Shown: positions 45,100 through 53,161, counted from the first letter of the stretch. The stretch: 64,000 nucleotides of DNA from DASUXA01 sp036378155 (GCA_036378155.1 DASUXA010000032.1:1-64000), one strand, 5' to 3'. Program-made: numbers and translations. Notes: a model not told the origin generated them from the sequence alone.

Positions 45100-45872
45100 T
45101 TGCCCAGTCGCTCCCGCAGGTAGGCGATGTCCGCGGCCTGACCGGTCGCCCCACCGGGGGTCTCCACGACGACCGGCGCGCCGGCCGCCGCGACCACGGC
45201 CGCGATGAGTTCCGGGTCGATGGTGCCGGTCGCGAGGTTGTCGTGTCTGTCCCGACCCGAGTCGAACTCGTCGCGCGAACTGTTCGCGTGGATGAGATCG
45301 ACGCGACCGGTGATGGATTTGATCCGGTCGACGATCCCGACGAGATCCTCGCCGCCGCAGTACGCATGGCAGGTGTCGAGGCAGAAGCCCACGTCGAAGC
45401 CGCCGATCGCGTCCCACAACCGGGCCAGGCTGTCGAACCGGCGGGCGATGGCGTTGTCGCCCCCGGCGGTGTTCTCGATCAGGATCGGTGTGGCGAATCC
45501 GCCCGACTCGTCGGCGTAGGCGAACGTCTTGCGCCAGTTGTCGATGCCGGTTGCGAGGTCGTCGCCCTTGTTGACGTGACCGCCGTGCACGATCAGGCCC
45601 TTCGCCCCGACCGTCGCGGCGGCGTCGGCGTGGCTGACCAGTAACTTCCGGCTGGGGATGCGGATCCGGTTGTTCAGCGTCGCCACGTTGACCACGTACG
45701 GCGCGTGGATGTACACGTCCACGGCGGCGGTGCGCAGCTCGTCGGCGTCCGGTCGGGGTTCGGGCGCCTTCCACCCCTGTGGGTCGGCGAGGAAGAACTG
45801 CACCAGGTCGGCGCCGCGGGCGGCGGCTGCCGACAGCGGGTCGGCCGGGTCCACGTGGGCTCCGATACGCAT
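45096..45872 (-). CDS. nfo: Deoxyribonuclease IV (apurinic/apyrimidinic endonuclease)
   Basis: The 258-residue TIM-barrel enzyme cuts DNA at abasic sites. Zinc-binding motifs match AP-endonuclease family 2: MRIGAHVDPADPL, YIHAPYVVNVAT, LIVHGGHVNKGD, LIENTAGGDNAIARR, VGFCLDTCHAYCGG and LIHANSSRDEFDSGRDRH. It is smaller than E. coli Nfo (285), as is usual in actinobacteria. ATG 45872 has TAGGCT 7 bases upstream. It is an unusual neighbour for the rpsF block, and it is coupled to the membrane protein gene downstream. Confidence 0.93.
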   Translation of the reverse strand: MRIGAHVDPADPLSAAAARGADLVQFFLADPQGWKAPEPRPDADELRTAAVDVYIHAPYVVNVATLNNRIRIPSRKLLVSHADAAATVGAKGLIVHGGHVNKGDDLATGIDNWRKTFAYADESGGFATPILIENTAGGDNAIARRFDSLARLWDAIGGFDVGFCLDTCHAYCGGEDLVGIVDRIKSITGRVDLIHANSSRDEFDSGRDRHDNLATGTIDPELIAAVVAAAGAPVVVETPGGATGQAADIAYLRERLGK

Positions 45873-45879
45873 GGGCCAG

Positions 45880-45885
45880 AGCCTA
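45880..45885 (-). promoter_or_regulatory. Minus-10 element, leaderless start of nfo
   Basis: TAGGCT on the minus strand is followed by 7 bases and then ATG 45872. Confidence 0.55.
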
Positions 45886-45964
45886 CGACGGGGCGGCGAC
45901 AGTACGGGCGCCCGTCACCGCCGCCCGGTCAAGGTCGTTAGCTCGGGTGGACCCAGGGGTACAG

Positions 45965-46093
45965 ATGACAGGATCTCGGGGCACAATCGCCCTGATTGCT
46001 TTAACCTTCGTAATAGGCACGCTAACGGCTGCAATACGGGCTATCGTTACTGTTCGCGCAAGCCGTTCCGGTCGTGCGTACCATAAAAGTTGA
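45965..46093 (+). CDS. Possible 42-residue membrane peptide
   Basis: This ORF (MTGSRGTIALIALTFVIGTL, then TAAIRAIVTVRASRSGRAYHKS) encodes one hydrophobic segment (about residues 7-29) with a basic tail. AGGGG lies 7 bases before the ATG. Its base composition is less GC-rich than its neighbours, for example ttt, tta and ata codons at places where flanking genes use GC-ending codons. A hairpin plus T-run (46172-46192) follows 78 bases later, consistent with a small transcription unit ahead of rpsF. It is too short for a strong claim and could be a leader or noise. Confidence 0.4.
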   Translation: MTGSRGTIALIALTFVIGTLTAAIRAIVTVRASRSGRAYHKS

Positions 46094-46171
46094 CAGGCTC
46101 CGCGGGGCGCCGTTCATCCAACTCGTCGGTGTGGTCGTTCCTCCCCAGGTCCCACCCAGGTAGCCGGATGA

Positions 46172-46192
46172 CCGCGCCCCGCGGCTCTTTTT
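46172..46192 (+). terminator. GC hairpin and T-run upstream of rpsF promoter
   Basis: A 5-bp stem CCGCG-CCC-CGCGG (46172-46184) is followed by CTCTTTTT ending in T5 (46188-46192). An 11-base segment upstream (46100-46110) can pair with 46174-46184 instead, making a competing structure. Confidence 0.6.
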
Positions 46193-46218
46193 GCCGACGT
46201 CTTCGCGCCGGCTATCCT
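46191..46218 (+). promoter_or_regulatory. Candidate promoter of rpsF-ssb-rpsR-rplI
   Basis: TTGCCG (46191-46196), a 16-base spacer, then TATCCT (46213-46218), placing transcription start near 46225 and leaving a leader of about 105 bases. Confidence 0.55.
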
Positions 46219-46224
46219 TATCCG

Positions 46225-46330
46225 GTTCGCCTGCCGCCGTGGCACCTGCCACGGCGCGTTCGTGAACCGACGCCAGACCTCCTGCCACGGACCGACCGTG
46301 GCCGCTCAGCCCAGAGGAGGTGAGTACGTC
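46225..46330 (+). promoter_or_regulatory. Structured rpsF mRNA leader
   Basis: Two perfect hairpins precede rpsF: CGCCGTGGCA-CC-TGCCACGGCG (46235-46256) and GCCACGG-ACCGA-CCGTGGC (46284-46302). Both contain a CCACGG element, so they can also pair with each other. A leader of this sort fits autoregulation by S6-S18 known in other bacteria, but no specific motif was matched. Confidence 0.5.
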
Positions 46331-46624
46331 TTGCGTCATTACGAGATCATGGTGATCCTCGACCCCAACCTCGAGGAGCGCACCGTCGCCCCGTCGCTCG
46401 ACACGTATCTCAACAACGTGATCCGCTCGTCGGGTGGCTCGGTGGAGAAGCTCGACGTGTGGGGCCGCCGGCGCCTCGCGTACGAGATCGCGAAGCGGAC
46501 CGAGGGCATCTACGCCGTCATCGACCTGCAGGCGAGTGCCGAGGCGGTGGCCGAGCTGGACCGTCAGCTCCGACTCAACGAGTCGGTGCTGCGCACCAAG
46601 GTCATCCGGCCGGACGTCCGCTGA
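46331..46624 (+). CDS. rpsF: 30S ribosomal protein S6
   Basis: The 97-residue protein (MRHYEIMVILDPNLEERTV, then VEKLDVWGRRRLAYEIAKRTEGIYAVIDLQA) is S6, which binds S18 on the small subunit platform. The start is a TTG at 46331, preceded by GAGGAGGTG 8 bases away; no ATG or GTG in frame fits. It heads the rpsF-ssb-rpsR-rplI operon. Confidence 0.95.
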   Translation: MRHYEIMVILDPNLEERTVAPSLDTYLNNVIRSSGGSVEKLDVWGRRRLAYEIAKRTEGIYAVIDLQASAEAVAELDRQLRLNESVLRTKVIRPDVR

Positions 46625-46712
46625 CGCCCGGCGCCCGATCAGCTTCCCGCCGGTTGTCGCACCCATGTGACAGCCTGCGCGCCAGACAGAGCTGAATGCC
46701 CGAGGAGTGGCC

Positions 46713-47201
46713 ATGGCTGGAGACACCACCATCACGGTCATCGGAAACCTGACCGATGACCCGGAACTGCGCTTCACCCCGTCGGGCGCCGCGGTCGCCA
46801 AGTTCCGCGTCGCCTCGACGCCGCGCTTTCTCGACCGTGCGTCGGGCGAGTGGAAGGACGGCGAGCCGCTGTTCCTGTCCTGCACCGTGTGGCGTCAGGC
46901 GGCGGAGAACGTCGCCGAATCGCTGCAGCGCGGCTCCCGCGTGATCGTCTCGGGTCGACTGCGCCAGCGGTCCTACGAGACGAAGGAAGGCGAGAAGCGC
47001 ACCGTCATCGAACTCGAAGTCGACGAGATCGGTCCGTCGCTGCGGTACGCCACGGCGAAGGTCCAGAAGATGTCGCGCAGTTCCGGTGGCGGCGGGTTCG
47101 GTGCCTCCGGCGGCCAGTCGGGCGGCCTCTCGGACGACCCGTGGGCAACCGCCGCGCCCGCCTCGGGCGGGTCCAACTTTGACGACGAGCCACCGTTCTA
47201 A
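46713..47201 (+). CDS. ssb: Single-stranded DNA-binding protein
   Basis: The 162-residue SSB protects single-stranded DNA in replication and repair. The OB fold starts MAGDTTITVIGNLTDDPELRFTPSGAAVAKFRVAST and includes FLSCTVWRQAAENVAESLQRGSRVIVSGRLRQRS. A Gly/Ser-rich linker (about 120-150) leads to the acidic tip DDEPPF, the docking site for partner proteins. GAGGAG precedes ATG 46713. It lies between the S6 and S18 genes as in most bacteria. Confidence 0.97.
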   Translation: MAGDTTITVIGNLTDDPELRFTPSGAAVAKFRVASTPRFLDRASGEWKDGEPLFLSCTVWRQAAENVAESLQRGSRVIVSGRLRQRSYETKEGEKRTVIELEVDEIGPSLRYATAKVQKMSRSSGGGGFGASGGQSGGLSDDPWATAAPASGGSNFDDEPPF

Positions 47202-47219
47202 AGCACTACGGAGTTCCAC

Positions 47220-47459
47220 ATGGCGAAGGCTGCGGTCCTACGCAAGCCCAAGAAGAAGGTGAACCCGCTCGACAAGGAGGGGATCACCTACATCGACTAC
47301 AAGGACACCGCGCTGCTGCGCAAGTTCATCTCCGATCGCGGCAAGATCCGCGCTCGGCGCGTCACCGGTGTCAGCGCTCAGCAGCAGCGGCAGATCGCGC
47401 GCGCGGTGAAGAACGCGCGCGAGATGGCGCTGCTCCCGTACACCACGACGGCGCGCTGA
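47220..47459 (+). CDS. rpsR: 30S ribosomal protein S18 (cysteine-free form)
   Basis: The 79-residue protein ends LRKFISDRGKIRARRVTGVSAQQQRQIARAVKNAREMALLPYTTTAR, clear S18. Zinc-binding cysteines of the Streptomyces form (CAFC and a later Cys) are replaced by NPLD and VSA, so this is the zinc-independent C-minus type. It starts ATG 47220, 19 bases after ssb, and leads to rplI 13 bases later. Confidence 0.95.
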   Translation: MAKAAVLRKPKKKVNPLDKEGITYIDYKDTALLRKFISDRGKIRARRVTGVSAQQQRQIARAVKNAREMALLPYTTTAR

Positions 47460-47472
47460 CGGGAGGCCGGAC

Positions 47473-47922
47473 ATGAAGATCATCCTCACCCAGGAGGTTT
47501 CCGGTCTCGGTGCGCCCGGCGACATCGTCGAGGTCCGGGACGGGTACGCCCGCAACTACCTGCTGCCCCAGGGCTACGCCATCGGCTGGACCAAGGGCGC
47601 CGAGAAGCAGGTGACGCTCATCAAGCGGGCGCGCGCCGCGCGTGAGATCCGCGACCTGGGCCACGCGAACGAGGTCAAGGCTCAGCTCGAGGGCCTCAAG
47701 GTGCGCATGACGGCGCGCGCCGGCAACGGCGGTCGGCTGTTCGGCTCGGTCACACCGGCCGAGATCGTCGGCGCGGTCAAGGCCGCCGGTGGTCCCGACC
47801 TGGACCGCCGCCGGCTGGAACTGCCGGCGCACATCAAGTCCGTCGGTTCCTACCCGGTGCGCGTCAAGCTGCACCCGGAGGTCACGGCGAAGTTCGACCT
47901 GACCGTGGTTGCCGCGAAGTAG
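47473..47922 (+). CDS. rplI: 50S ribosomal protein L9
   Basis: The 149-residue L9 has the N-terminal RNA-binding domain MKIILTQEVSGLGAPGDIVEVRDGYARNYLLPQGYAI, a connecting long helix (residues 40-75), and the C-terminal domain with GRLFGSVTPAEIVGAVKAAGG. It is the last gene of the operon, with a strong hairpin 13 bases later. Confidence 0.97.
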   Translation: MKIILTQEVSGLGAPGDIVEVRDGYARNYLLPQGYAIGWTKGAEKQVTLIKRARAAREIRDLGHANEVKAQLEGLKVRMTARAGNGGRLFGSVTPAEIVGAVKAAGGPDLDRRRLELPAHIKSVGSYPVRVKLHPEVTAKFDLTVVAAK

Positions 47923-47934
47923 CGGTATCCCGTC

Positions 47935-47965
47935 GACAGGGCCGCCCGATCCGGGCGGCCCTGTC
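47935..47965 (+). terminator. Terminator hairpin after rplI
   Basis: A perfect 14-bp stem, GACAGGGCCGCCCG (47935-47948) with CGGGCGGCCCTGTC (47952-47965), and a 3-base loop ATC. It lies between convergent genes and can serve both. Confidence 0.88.
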
Positions 47966-48010
47966 GCGTACCCGGGCGACACGTCGCCACGAATGCGCAG
48001 CCGGACCCGC

Positions 48011-48955
48011 TCAGCTCGACGAGCCCGCCAACGTAGAGAAGACGACAGTCGCCAGCCCCGACCCGACGACGCTCGCCGCGAACCCGACGCTCACCGCACG
48101 CCACTCGCCGGTCGCCCGCCGGATCACGGCCGCGAACAGTAGCGACGCCGCCAACGCCACGCCCATCGCCGGCAGGTGGTCGACCAGCGCGCTCAGCATG
48201 TGCGCGCGGGGGGACTGGCATGCCGCTCCGACCGCGCCGACACATCCGGTACCGCTCAGCGTCAAGCTCCACAGCAGATAGAGCGCGGTCGGCACGACGT
48301 ACCACGCGACCGTCCACGCGAACGTCCGCAGGTACCCGGGTTCGGCGTCGTCCATGTCGGGCTCGGTGTCGTCGACCCGACCGGCGACGCGTCCGATCGC
48401 GGACGGCTCGGCCGTCGGATACCCCACCGGTCGGTGCGGCGTACGCTGCCGTGGAATCGCCCCCGTCGCGGCGTCCCACCCCGCGCCGCTCGACCCGGCG
48501 CCGTCCGGTCGGCCGGTGTTCCACCCGGCGCCGCCCGGTTGAGTGCTGGTCCACCCGGCGCGGTCCGTCGGCGCGGGGACGTCCCAGCGGCGACCGGGCG
48601 AGCCGGCAGCGTCCCAGTCGGATTCATCGCGCCCAGGGTTGTCCCAGCGCGAGTCTTCGCGCCCAGGGTTGTCCCAGCGGGACTCTTCGCGCCCGGCGTT
48701 GTCCCAGCCGGGGTGCGCTTGCCTCGGCGGTACCCACGTCGCGGTCACCGGGTTGCCGGTGTCCCATGTCTCGGGGGTCTGTGCGGCGCCCGCCCCGCCC
48801 CGCTCGTCCCAGACGTGCGCGGTGCCCGCGGCGGGCTCGACGCCGTACGGGAACCGGTCGCGCCGCTGCGGCGCGTCGTCCCACGGATCCCGGTAGCCCA
48901 CGTTCGCAGCGTGATCCCCGCCACGGCGGCACACAATCCGCCGTGTAGCCAGCAT
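48011..48955 (-). CDS. Trp-Asp repeat membrane protein of unknown function
   Basis: The protein has about 314 residues. The N-terminal 200 residues are hydrophilic and contain Trp-Asp repeats, three of about ten residues (GWDNAGREES, RWDNPGREDS, RWDNPGRDES) followed by related copies. The C-terminal third has three membrane segments (FAWTVAWYVVPTALYLLWSLTL; LPAMGVALAASLLFAAVI; SVGFAASVVGSGLATVVFSTLAG). I do not recognise the family. The start is uncertain: ATG 48955, GTG 48934 and GTG 48901 are all in frame, none with a strong ribosome-binding site. It lies between the rplI operon and dnaB, a place often occupied by a small membrane protein in actinobacteria. Confidence 0.65.
   Translation of the reverse strand: MLATRRIVCRRGGDHAANVGYRDPWDDAPQRRDRFPYGVEPAAGTAHVWDERGGAGAAQTPETWDTGNPVTATWVPPRQAHPGWDNAGREESRWDNPGREDSRWDNPGRDESDWDAAGSPGRRWDVPAPTDRAGWTSTQPGGAGWNTGRPDGAGSSGAGWDAATGAIPRQRTPHRPVGYPTAEPSAIGRVAGRVDDTEPDMDDAEPGYLRTFAWTVAWYVVPTALYLLWSLTLSGTGCVGAVGAACQSPRAHMLSALVDHLPAMGVALAASLLFAAVIRRATGEWRAVSVGFAASVVGSGLATVVFSTLAGSSS
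48611..48710 (-). repeat. 30-bp tandem repeat coding for WDN repeats
   Basis: Units of 30 bases with the core GGGTTGTCCCAGCG start at 48631, 48661 and 48691, with a partial unit before. They encode the ten-residue WDNPGRE repeats in the membrane protein. Two full units differ at few positions, which suggests recent duplication. Confidence 0.85.
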
Positions 48956-49280
48956 TCCAGGGGAATGAGATACGCCGGTCAGGGCGACGGATCGGCGACA
49001 CGCCGACGACGAATCTTCGGTACACACCCTGTTGACTGTGTCTGCCCAGGTCACCACTGTTGTTGTGAACTTTCCCCAGCAGTTATCCCCAGGCTGTGCA
49101 CAGGGTTTCGCACACCCTGGGCAGCGTCATCCACAGGTCTGTCCCAAGGACTGTCCACCGGACAGTTTGTGCGGCACGCAACCTGGTCCGTATGGTTCCC
49201 GTTCAGCCTGACGATCGGGGGAACTGTCGTACCGGCCGGGTATCCCGGACCGTGGGGGACAGCAGGGCGGAGGGTGGGCC
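48956..49280 (+). promoter_or_regulatory. dnaB upstream region
   Basis: This 325-base gap is divergent between the membrane protein gene and dnaB. A candidate dnaB promoter is TTGTGC (49167-49172), an 18-base spacer, TATGGT (49191-49196). Weak DnaA-box-like sequences TTATCCCCA (49083 region) and TCATCCACA (49127 region) are present. A short palindrome CATTCC-AGG-GGAATG lies at 48953-48967. Confidence 0.5.
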
Positions 49281-50687
49281 GTGACAATCGCGGACGGCGC
49301 GCGTGCGACGGACTACGGTCCGCCGGCGCCGCGCACCTCCACATCGACCGACGAGCCGTACGACCGCTCGCCTCCCCAGGACATCGCCGCTGAGCAGTGT
49401 GTGCTCGGCGGCATGTTGCTGTCCAAGGACGCCATCGCCGACGTCGTGGAGATCCTGCGCACCGGCGACTTCTACCGTCCGGCGCACGCCACCATCTTCG
49501 ACGCGATCCTCGACCTGTACGGGCGCGGTGAGCCCGCCGACCCGATCACCGTGTCGGCAGCCCTGGCGGACTCCGGCGACCTCGCCCGGATCGGCGGCGC
49601 GCCGTACCTGCACACGCTGATCGCGTCGGTACCGACCGCCGCGAACGCCGCGTACTACGCGCGCATCGTCAGCGAGCGCGCGGTGCTGCGTCGGCTCATC
49701 GAGGCGGGCACCCGGATCGTCCAACTGGGATACGGCACCGCCGCCGGCGGGGGACGGGACGTCGACGATCTCGTCGACCTCGCGCAGCAGGCGGTGTACG
49801 AGGTCACCGAGCGTCGCGTCGCCGAGGACTTCTCGGTGCTCTCGGAGCTGCTCCAGCCGACCCTCGACGAGATCGAGGCGGTCGGCGCGCAGGGCGGCGT
49901 GATGACCGGCGTACCCACCGGTTTCACCGACCTCGACCGACTGCTCAACGGGCTGCATCCCGGACAGCTCATCGTCGTCGCCGGTCGTCCCGGTCTCGGT
50001 AAGTCGACCGCTGCCATGGACTTCGCGCGGTCCGCCTCGGTCAAGCACAACCTGGCGAGCGCGATTTTCTCGCTGGAAATGAGCAAGGTCGAGATCGTGA
50101 TGCGGTTGCTGTCCGCCGAGGCGCGGGTACCGCTGCACGTGCTGCGTTCCGGGCAGTTGTCCGACGACGACTGGACCAAGCTCGCCCGGCGGATGGGCGA
50201 GATCAGCGAGGCGCCGCTGTTCGTCGACGACACCCCGAACATGAACCTGATGGAGATCCGCGCCAAGGCACGCCGGCTCAAGCAGCGCCACGATCTCAAG
50301 CTCGTCGTCGTCGACTACCTGCAGTTGATGACCTCGCCGAAGCGGGTCGAGAGCCGCCAGCAGGAGGTGGCGGACCTGTCACGGGGACTGAAACTGCTGG
50401 CCAAGGAGGTCGAGTGCCCGGTCGTCGCGGTCAGCCAGCTCAACCGTGGACCGGAACAGCGCACCGACAAGCGCCCGCAACTGTCCGACCTGCGCGAATC
50501 CGGATCTATAGAACAGGATGCCGACGTCGTGATCCTGCTGCACCGCGATGACTACTACGACAAGGAGTCGCCGCGCGCCGGGGAGGCGGACTTCATCGTG
50601 GCCAAGCACCGCAACGGCCCGACCGACACCGTGACCGTCGCCGCGCAACTGCACCTGTCGCGGTTCGTGGACATGGCGATCGTCTGA
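49281..50687 (+). CDS. dnaB: Replicative DNA helicase DnaB
   Basis: The 468-residue hexameric helicase unwinds DNA at the fork. The N-terminal domain begins PYDRSPPQDIAAEQCVLGGMLLSKDAIADVVEIL. The RecA-like domain has Walker A VVAGRPGLGKSTAAMDFARSAS, IFSLEMSKVEIVMRLLSAEA, Walker B KLVVVDYLQLMTSPKR, the loop SRQQEVADLSRGLKLLAKE, and SQLNRGPEQRTDKRPQLSDLRESGSIEQDADVV. It is uninterrupted; no intein, unlike the dnaB of mycobacteria. GGAGGG precedes GTG 49281. Confidence 0.97.
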   Translation: MTIADGARATDYGPPAPRTSTSTDEPYDRSPPQDIAAEQCVLGGMLLSKDAIADVVEILRTGDFYRPAHATIFDAILDLYGRGEPADPITVSAALADSGDLARIGGAPYLHTLIASVPTAANAAYYARIVSERAVLRRLIEAGTRIVQLGYGTAAGGGRDVDDLVDLAQQAVYEVTERRVAEDFSVLSELLQPTLDEIEAVGAQGGVMTGVPTGFTDLDRLLNGLHPGQLIVVAGRPGLGKSTAAMDFARSASVKHNLASAIFSLEMSKVEIVMRLLSAEARVPLHVLRSGQLSDDDWTKLARRMGEISEAPLFVDDTPNMNLMEIRAKARRLKQRHDLKLVVVDYLQLMTSPKRVESRQQEVADLSRGLKLLAKEVECPVVAVSQLNRGPEQRTDKRPQLSDLRESGSIEQDADVVILLHRDDYYDKESPRAGEADFIVAKHRNGPTDTVTVAAQLHLSRFVDMAIV

Positions 50688-50749
50688 GGTCGCGGACCAC
50701 AGACCCGGACCCGGACCCGATATCGCTGGCCGCCGGCCGTCCCGTCAGA

Positions 50750-50755
50750 CAGACT
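50750..50755 (+). promoter_or_regulatory. Minus-10 element, leaderless start of methyltransferase
   Basis: CAGACT is followed by 6 bases and then GTG 50762, the spacing seen at other leaderless starts in this window. CAGACT matches TANNNT at four-base level only. Confidence 0.35.
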
Positions 50756-50761
50756 CGGGTC

Positions 50762-51496
50762 GTGGTTGATCTCGCCTTCGCCGACCCGAGCCTGGCCCAG
50801 TTGTACGACGTGCTCAACCCGTGGCGGCCGTGCGACGAGTTCTACCTCGACCTGGTTATGCGGGCGACGTCGGTGCTGGACGTCGGCTGCGGCACCGGTA
50901 CCCTCCTGCGTCGGGCGCGGCAGGCGGGCCACGTCGGCCGACTGTGCGGACTCGACCCGGCGGCGGCGATGCTGAACCAGGCGCGGGAACAGCCGGACGT
51001 GGAGTGGGTGCTCGGCGATCTGACGTCGCGGTCCTGGCGTGCCGAGTTCGACCTGGTGGTGATGACCGGTCATGCGTTCCAGGTCCTGCTGACCGACGAC
51101 GAGATCCGGGCGAACCTCGCGGCGGTACGCGATGCCCTCGCCGACTCGGGTCGGTTCGCGTTCGAGACCCGCAATCCGCTGGTACGCCCGTGGCAGCGCT
51201 GGACGCCGGAGCAGGCGGTCGAGGTCGTCGACGCGGCGGGCGAGACCGTCCGGGTCTGGCACCAGGTGGACCATCCCGTTGACGGTCGCCTGGTCACCTT
51301 CACCACCACGTTCGACAGTCCCGGTCGGCGGACGCCCCGGTACAGCCGTAGCACGCTGCGCTTCGTCGGTCGCGACGAGCTGTCCGCGTTCCTGTCCGCC
51401 GCCGGTTTCGCGGTCGAAGCCCAGTTCGGCGACTGGGACCGGGCACCGGTGACGGACGCCAGCCCGGAGATCATCACTGTCGCTCGACGGACGTGA
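50762..51496 (+). CDS. Class I SAM-dependent methyltransferase
   Basis: This 244-residue protein has the SAM-binding fold: VLDVGCGTGTLLRRARQAG (motif I), GLDPAAAMLNQAREQ (motif II) and DLVVMTGHAFQVLL. The rest (RFAFETRNPLVRPWQRW, STLRFVGRDELSAFLSAAGF) fits small-molecule methyltransferases of the Methyltransf_25 type. Its substrate is unknown. It follows dnaB by 74 bases, and its last 23 bases overlap the convergent ABC-F gene. Confidence 0.85.
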   Translation: MVDLAFADPSLAQLYDVLNPWRPCDEFYLDLVMRATSVLDVGCGTGTLLRRARQAGHVGRLCGLDPAAAMLNQAREQPDVEWVLGDLTSRSWRAEFDLVVMTGHAFQVLLTDDEIRANLAAVRDALADSGRFAFETRNPLVRPWQRWTPEQAVEVVDAAGETVRVWHQVDHPVDGRLVTFTTTFDSPGRRTPRYSRSTLRFVGRDELSAFLSAAGFAVEAQFGDWDRAPVTDASPEIITVARRT

Positions 51497-53117
51497 CGCC
51501 ACACGGCTCGTCGACCCGTCCTGGCCGTACCTCGAGGCGACGGTCGTGCCCCACCGCGTCCGCGAAGTACTCGTCGTGGGTGACGGTGACCAGCGTGCCC
51601 CGGTACTCCCGCAGCGCCGCCTCGACCACGTCGAGCGCGTCGAAGTCGAGGTAGTTGGTCGGCTCGTCGAGCAGCAGCACCTCCGCCTCCGAGTTGACCA
51701 TCACGGCGATCAGCAGGCGACGCAGTTCCCCGGCGGACAGCGTGGCGAGCGGACGGCGCAGCATGTCCCGGTCGAACAGGTAGCTCTCCAGCAGCGCCTC
51801 GGCATCCTCCTCGTACATCGGTACGTGCGCCCGGAAGTACGACAGGAGGCTGCGGTCCAGCCGCAGCGTGTCGTGGGTCTGCGGCAGCAGCCGTACCGGC
51901 GCCGACGCGGTCACCGAACCCGTGGTCGGCGCGATCCGACCCGCCAGGGCGTGCAGCAGGCTGGTCTTGCCCGCCCCGTTCGGTCCGGTCACCAGCAGTC
52001 GGTCGCCGGCTCGCAGGTCGAGGTCGACACCGGACAGCCGTCCCGCCACTGTCAGCCCGGTGGCGGTGACGACCGGTTCGCCGCGTGCGACCCGGGTCGG
52101 ACCGAACGCGACCGTCAGCGAGGGTCGGGTACGCGGCTCGGCGACCCAACCGGCGGCGAGCATCTGTCGCCGCAGCCGCCGCTCGCGCGCCTTCGCCTTC
52201 TTCGCCACCTTCTTCGCGTACCGCCGCAGCTGGTCCGAGCCGAGCCCGCCGCGTACCTCGGTCTCCACGCCCTGCGCCTGCTCCTTGGTGCGTTCGATGT
52301 CCTGCTCGAGCCGTACCCGCCACTTCTGCTGCGCCTCGAAGTCGAGCAGCAGCCGCTGCCATCGACGTTGCTTCTCGGCCCGGTACGCCGTGTATCCGCC
52401 CTCGTAGAACTGGACGTCGTCGTGGATGCCGTCGAGTTCGACGACGCGCTCGACGACCCGGTCGAGGAACGCCCGGTCGTGGGTGACCACGAGCACCGCG
52501 CCGGGGAAGCTGCCCAGGTACCCGGCGAGCCACGCGCCGCCTTCCGCGTCGAGGTGGTTGGTCGGCTCGTCGAGGACCAGTACGGTCGGCTCGGCGAGCA
52601 GGACCCGCGCCAGCATGAGCCGCGCCTGCTCGCCGCCGGAGAGGCTGCCCAGGGTGCGGTCGGCGGGCAGGTGGTCGACGCCGAGTCGGGCACGTACCTC
52701 GTCGACACGCGCCTGGTACGCCCAGCCGCCCAGGTGCGCCCAGCGGTCCGCCAGTTCGCCGTACTCGGCGAGCACGTCGGGCTGCCCGGACCCGAGGCGG
52801 GGCGCGACGGCGTCCAACCGCCGGGCGAGTGCGGCGAGTTCGCCGGGCGCCTCGGCGAGGAAGGCGCCGACGGTACCGCAGGGGTCGGGTATCTGCTGGG
52901 CGTAGTAGCCGATCCGGGTGCCGGGCGCGACGTCGACGGTGCCGGAGCTCGGCGGTTCCTCGCCGACGAGGACGCGCAGCAGGGTCGACTTGCCGACGCC
53001 GTTCGGTCCGACCACGCCGATCCGGTCGGTGCCGCCGAGCACCAGGTTCAGGTCCGCGAAAAGGAGATCGCCGTCGATATCTTTGGACAGGGACACGGTT
53101 TTGATCAAAGAACTCAC
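51474..53117 (-). CDS. ABC-F family ATP-binding protein
   Basis: This 547-residue cytoplasmic protein has two ABC ATPase domains and no membrane domain. The first has Walker A GPNGVGKST, signature LSGGEQARL, Walker B LVLDEPTNHLDAEG. The second has Walker A GPNGAGKTS, signature LSAGELRRL, Walker B LLLDEPTNYLD. A long charged linker (RRWQRLLLDFEAQQKWRVRLEQDIERTKEQAQGVETEVRG, then RRYAKKVAKKAKARERRLRRQ) connects them. ABC-F proteins act on ribosomes, and many give antibiotic resistance or relieve stalling. The particular role is not deducible. GTG 53117 starts MSSLIKTVSLS. Confidence 0.9.
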   Translation of the reverse strand: MSSLIKTVSLSKDIDGDLLFADLNLVLGGTDRIGVVGPNGVGKSTLLRVLVGEEPPSSGTVDVAPGTRIGYYAQQIPDPCGTVGAFLAEAPGELAALARRLDAVAPRLGSGQPDVLAEYGELADRWAHLGGWAYQARVDEVRARLGVDHLPADRTLGSLSGGEQARLMLARVLLAEPTVLVLDEPTNHLDAEGGAWLAGYLGSFPGAVLVVTHDRAFLDRVVERVVELDGIHDDVQFYEGGYTAYRAEKQRRWQRLLLDFEAQQKWRVRLEQDIERTKEQAQGVETEVRGGLGSDQLRRYAKKVAKKAKARERRLRRQMLAAGWVAEPRTRPSLTVAFGPTRVARGEPVVTATGLTVAGRLSGVDLDLRAGDRLLVTGPNGAGKTSLLHALAGRIAPTTGSVTASAPVRLLPQTHDTLRLDRSLLSYFRAHVPMYEEDAEALLESYLFDRDMLRRPLATLSAGELRRLLIAVMVNSEAEVLLLDEPTNYLDFDALDVVEAALREYRGTLVTVTHDEYFADAVGHDRRLEVRPGRVDEPCGVTSVERQ

Positions 53118-53161
53118 CCCGCTCGGTGTGGTGGGTTACGGGCCGGAGCGCGGGTGAGCAA

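Noticed and set aside
50762..53117. Antibiotic resistance island of methyltransferase plus ABC-F
   Set aside because: The methyltransferase lacks Erm-type rRNA methylase motifs, and the genes are convergent, not an operon; no other resistance or biosynthesis gene is nearby.
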